From assembly GCA_945872065.1 (NCBI GenBank), contig CAMBYH010000015.1, forward strand, positions 1-37,951: a stretch of DNA of 37,951 nucleotides. The letters run 5' to 3'. Position numbers and translations under genes: made by a program. Positions 35,498-37,951 of this stretch are shown piece by piece; the stretch's first letter is position 1; each line of letters opens with the position of its first letter. The notes under the pieces were generated by a model. That model had not been told where the DNA came from. It saw nothing but the letters and a program-made list of their open reading frames with translations, and searched no databases. This DNA is from Arsukibacterium tuosuense. Lineage in GTDB: Bacteria > Pseudomonadota > Gammaproteobacteria > Steroidobacterales > GCA-2729495.

Positions 35498-36565
35498 TTA
35501 CTTCGGCGCGTCGCAGTCCGTGCGCTTCAGCACCACCCGCCGGTTCTGGGCGCGGCCTTCCGCAGTCTTGTTGTCTGCAATCGGCTCGCTCTCACCCGCA
35601 CCGGAGGCGGCCAGCCGGCCGACGGCGATGCCCTTGCCTTCCAGGTAGGTTGCCACCGACTGGGCCCGGCGCTCCGACAGCTTCTGGTTGTAAGCCTCGG
35701 AACCGGAACTGTCCGTGTGGCCCACCACCGTGCCGGAGACAAACTTCAGCCGTGTCAGGTTCGCCGCCACTTCGTCCAGCGTGACCTTGTCCGCGTCGGT
35801 GAGTTCCGCCGAATCCAGCTTGAACTGCACCTGGAGCGTCACGTCGCAGGAGCAACCCTGAGGACTGACCCGGTCGCCCATCGGCGTCTCCGGGCACTGG
35901 TCGTTCGGGTCGAACACACCGTCAGCATCGCTGTCCTCCGGCGCGGCCGGCGGCGGCGCCACGGCGGCAGCCACCACCGGGGCGGCAACCGCGGCGACCG
36001 GTGCCGCCTTGCTGCCCAGGGCCACACTGAAACCGACATTCACGAGGAGATCCGTCAGGCTGTCGTCCGCATCCTGGTAGCGCCCGAGCACTTCTGAACG
36101 GAGGGAGAGGCGGCTGCCCCAGAGGCGGGTCAGCACGCCGACGCCCGCTTGGGCCTGAAAGTCGTCACTGTCCGAGCCATCGACCTGGGTATTGACGACG
36201 CCGAGGCCTGCCAGGATGTACGGGGCAAAACGCCCGTCCCGGTTATAGATGTTCATCAGGTTGGCGCTCAGGGCCGTCTGGTCCTGATTGGGAAAGGACC
36301 CGGCACCCTCGGCACCGTCTTCGCCGTCCAGGCTGAGGCTCTGGAAGTCGAGTTCGATATTGAAGTGCTCGCTCAGGGCGTAGCCGAAGCCGCCGATGCC
36401 GCCGACCACTCCGTCATCCACATTCCGGTCGTTGTCCGGATCGATATAGGTAGCAAGACCCTTGATGTAGGCCTGACCCACTTCTTCGGCTGCCTGAGCG
36501 ACCGCATGGCCCAGCAACAGCGACGCGCCGACAGCGGTGACGGTAAGCACCTTACTTCGCAACAT
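35498..36565 (-). CDS. OmpA-family outer membrane protein
   Basis: A 355-residue protein with a signal peptide (1-26, ending AVAQAA), an N-terminal OmpA-like eight-strand barrel to about residue 190, an Ala/Pro hinge, a thrombospondin type-3 calcium repeat DSDADGVFDPNDQCPETPMG, and a C-terminal peptidoglycan-binding OmpA domain with VVGHTDSSGSEAYNQKLSERRA, where the Asp and Arg that hold diaminopimelate are present. It ties the outer membrane to the cell wall, much like Pseudomonas OprF. ATG 36565 is chosen for the signal peptide and the AGGGGAA upstream. Confidence 0.93.
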   Translation of the reverse strand: MLRSKVLTVTAVGASLLLGHAVAQAAEEVGQAYIKGLATYIDPDNDRNVDDGVVGGIGGFGYALSEHFNIELDFQSLSLDGEDGAEGAGSFPNQDQTALSANLMNIYNRDGRFAPYILAGLGVVNTQVDGSDSDDFQAQAGVGVLTRLWGSRLSLRSEVLGRYQDADDSLTDLLVNVGFSVALGSKAAPVAAVAAPVVAAAVAPPPAAPEDSDADGVFDPNDQCPETPMGDRVSPQGCSCDVTLQVQFKLDSAELTDADKVTLDEVAANLTRLKFVSGTVVGHTDSSGSEAYNQKLSERRAQSVATYLEGKGIAVGRLAASGAGESEPIADNKTAEGRAQNRRVVLKRTDCDAPK

Positions 36566-36796
36566 GTGTTTCCCCTGAGAGAGTGTTTCTTCTGGCTTCC
36601 CGCGGAGCAAGCCACGCCGCGTGGTGCAACAACTTAACGCAGCCCGGAGCGCTTGGCTATGGCCGCTTCCGGTGTCGCCCGCCTGCAACAGCGGGTCCGG
36701 CGCCCGGCCACCGGGAAGCGTGATCTGCTTCACCGCCCGGACCGGGGGCCGTCCTTATGCTCGAACCTCAACCGAGCCACCCCGGATAAACGCACC

Positions 36797-37372
36797 ATGC
36801 ACGCTTTCCGACCCGTCAGCGCCACCCACCGCCAGGCAGGCTTTTCCCTCGGGGAACTGCTGGCGACCCTGGCGGTAGCGGGTGTGAGCCTCTCCCTGGT
36901 GGTGCCCAGCCTGGACAGCCTTACCCGCAGCAATCAGCGGGCGACGGCGATCAACGAGCTGGTGGCCACATTACATCTGGCCCGGAGCGAGGCCATTACC
37001 CGGAACACCCCCATCGTTGTTTGCCCCAGCGCCGACGGCCGGGCGTGCGCCCGGGTGGCCTGGGAGACAGGCTGGATCCGGTTTGTGGACAGTAACGGCG
37101 ATTTCCGGCTGGACGCGAGTGAGCCGGTGCTGGGCGCCACCTCCCGGCTGACAGGCCTGCAGATTCGCACTGACGCCTTCGACGCGGCTTTTGGCTACGA
37201 ACCCACCGGGCGGGTTGCTGCGCCCAATGGCGGGCCGGGTGGCGGGGAGTTCACGTTCTGCGCCGAAGGCGGCAGCCTGGGCGGGCAAGTCATCTCCGTC
37301 TCCAGCCTGGGTCGGCCCGAGCTGGCCGAACGCCATGCCGACGGCCGGGAGCCCGACTGCTCCGTCACCTGA
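36797..37372 (+). CDS. Orphan FimT/GspH-family pseudopilin
   Basis: A 191-residue third FimT-like prepilin. A 15-residue leader ending THRQAG precedes FSLGELLATLAVAGVSLSLVV with Glu5 kept. The domain reads LHLARSEAITRNTPIVVCPS and WETGWIRFVDSNGDFRLD; a calcium-loop-like stretch begins at Asp98. It stands alone 12 kb from the minor pilin operon, divergent from the OmpA gene, with a 231-bp gap in which I see no clear promoter. It could be an additional pilus priming subunit or part of a type II secretion pseudopilus. Confidence 0.88.
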   Translation: MHAFRPVSATHRQAGFSLGELLATLAVAGVSLSLVVPSLDSLTRSNQRATAINELVATLHLARSEAITRNTPIVVCPSADGRACARVAWETGWIRFVDSNGDFRLDASEPVLGATSRLTGLQIRTDAFDAAFGYEPTGRVAAPNGGPGGGEFTFCAEGGSLGGQVISVSSLGRPELAERHADGREPDCSVT

Positions 37373-37704
37373 TCGGGGGGGCGACCACCCTGCCCGGCGG
37401 CACCCCGACTTCCACGCCTGACTACCGCTCGGACGGCAGACCAACGGTCTTGCCTCTACACCCCCGGGCGCGGTAGGGTTCACGCACTACCAATAAGGCA
37501 TACCCACCGCCCTCTGGGGGAGGTTCTGGTTCTGGGTTTTGTCTCGCGTAAGGTCTGGAGCGGTCCGGCAGCCACCCACTTGAAGGCGGCACGGGCTCCA
37601 GGCGACGGGGGAAAAATGCATAACCCGCCCGCTTTGTTGGCTAATGCCCTGGCGCATAACGCTGTTGTCGCCAGGGCCCCGTCATCTTTTGGAGGATTGC
37701 CGCA
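37373..37704. other. 332-bp intergenic region with one strong stem-loop
   Basis: No convincing gene is seen. The one clear structure is a perfect 9-bp stem GCCCTGGCG/CGCCAGGGC (37646-37654 and 37669-37677) with a 14-nt loop, followed by CCCGTCATCTTTT. It lies 27 bp before the next start and could be an attenuator or leader. I found no match to the riboswitch consensus sequences I remember. Confidence 0.5.
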
Positions 37705-37951
37705 ATGAGGAAGCTAAGAGCCGCAGGGAGAGCCGCAGGAATTTTTGCTGCAGGCGCATTGGGCCTTTCCCTGGTCGCCAGCGGGCCGGCCAGCGCCGCC
37801 GCGACCACCTACGTCATCGACGGCACGTTCTCTGGAGTGCTCTTCTCCTGCACCCAGATCACCTTTGCCTTCAGCGGCTCGGACTGCAGCTACGGCCGGA
37901 ACCGGCCGGCGGCCAATGGCACCTGGCTCGGGCCCCTCTTCGGTGGCGCCA
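37705..37951 (+). CDS. Exported protein of unknown function, N-terminal part (cut by window edge)
   Basis: ATG 37705, preceded by GGAGGA at a good distance, opens 82 codons to the window end. The first 35 or so residues form a signal peptide (MRKLRAAGRAAGIFAAG, then LGLSLVASGPASAAA). The mature part begins TTYVIDGTFSGVLFSCTQITF and contains two cysteines. I do not recognise the family. The small, Gly/Ser-rich start would suit a surface or secreted protein, for example a PEP-CTERM type, but the C-terminus is not visible. Confidence 0.7.
   Translation, partial: MRKLRAAGRAAGIFAAGALGLSLVASGPASAAATTYVIDGTFSGVLFSCTQITFAFSGSDCSYGRNRPAANGTWLGPLFGGA

Noticed and set aside
37585-37610. Sigma-54 promoter (GGCACG near 37589)
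   Set aside because: The GC element at the -12 position is not there at the right spacing, so the match is only partial.
37373-37704. Cyclic-di-GMP or cobalamin riboswitch before the last gene
   Set aside because: I looked for the conserved cores (such as the GGACGCAAAGC-like and GCCACTG boxes) and did not find them. Only a simple hairpin is supported.

Overview
The window reads as a chromosomal segment of a high-GC gammaproteobacterium. The main reason is the right-hand two thirds, a housekeeping block that I recall from Pseudomonas aeruginosa around PA4549-PA4569: type IV minor pilin operon (fimT/fimU-pilV-pilW-pilX-pilY1-pilE, + strand) facing murJ-ribF-ileS-lspA (- strand), then rpsT (+), obgE-rpmA-rplU (-), ispB (+) and a tRNA-Pro. 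REP-type palindromes of the GTAGGAGCG class, familiar from pseudomonads and xanthomonads, occur three times. I cannot name the genus.

Region 1 (1-7290) looks like a small catabolic locus. It holds a Rieske ring-hydroxylating oxygenase with a downstream SDR dehydrogenase (- strand), an MFS exporter that seems to lack its last membrane segments, a UbiD-family decarboxylase and a second SDR transcribed divergently around a nested inverted repeat, a secreted Ntn amide hydrolase broken by an in-frame TGA, and UbiX, which makes the prenylated FMN needed by UbiD. UbiX is followed 11 bp later by a flavin split-barrel protein of the YhbP/PNPOx type. The substrate is unknown. Oxidation, dehydrogenation and prFMN-dependent decarboxylation of an aromatic or unsaturated acid would fit.

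Region 2 (7349-17277) is mixed: a DUF2007 zinc-ribbon protein, a MOSC protein, a large periplasmic TolB-propeller/amidohydrolase fusion, TerC, a YgiQ-type radical SAM protein, a coupled alpha/beta hydrolase-HupE-DUF6512 group, a GNAT acetyltransferase and tRNA-Thr(CGT). An Irr-like Fur-family regulator (17315-17719) separates it from the pilus genes.

Region 3 (17809-25071) is the minor pilin/PilY1 operon. Most of its genes from fimU onward are within a few bases of each other or overlap, and a small unrecognised exported protein sits between pilX and pilY1. pilE overlaps lspA tail to tail by 23 bp; fkpB and ispH, which I recall lying there in Pseudomonas, are absent.

Region 4 (25049-35477) is the essential-gene block, with an S1/P1-type nuclease gene inserted between rplU and ispB, short tandem duplications at the rplU stop codon and before the rpmA terminator, and a REP cluster running into the coding end of obgE. 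Region 5 (35498-37951) has an OmpA-family porin, an orphan third FimT-like pseudopilin, a 332-bp intergenic region and the start of an exported protein cut by the window edge.
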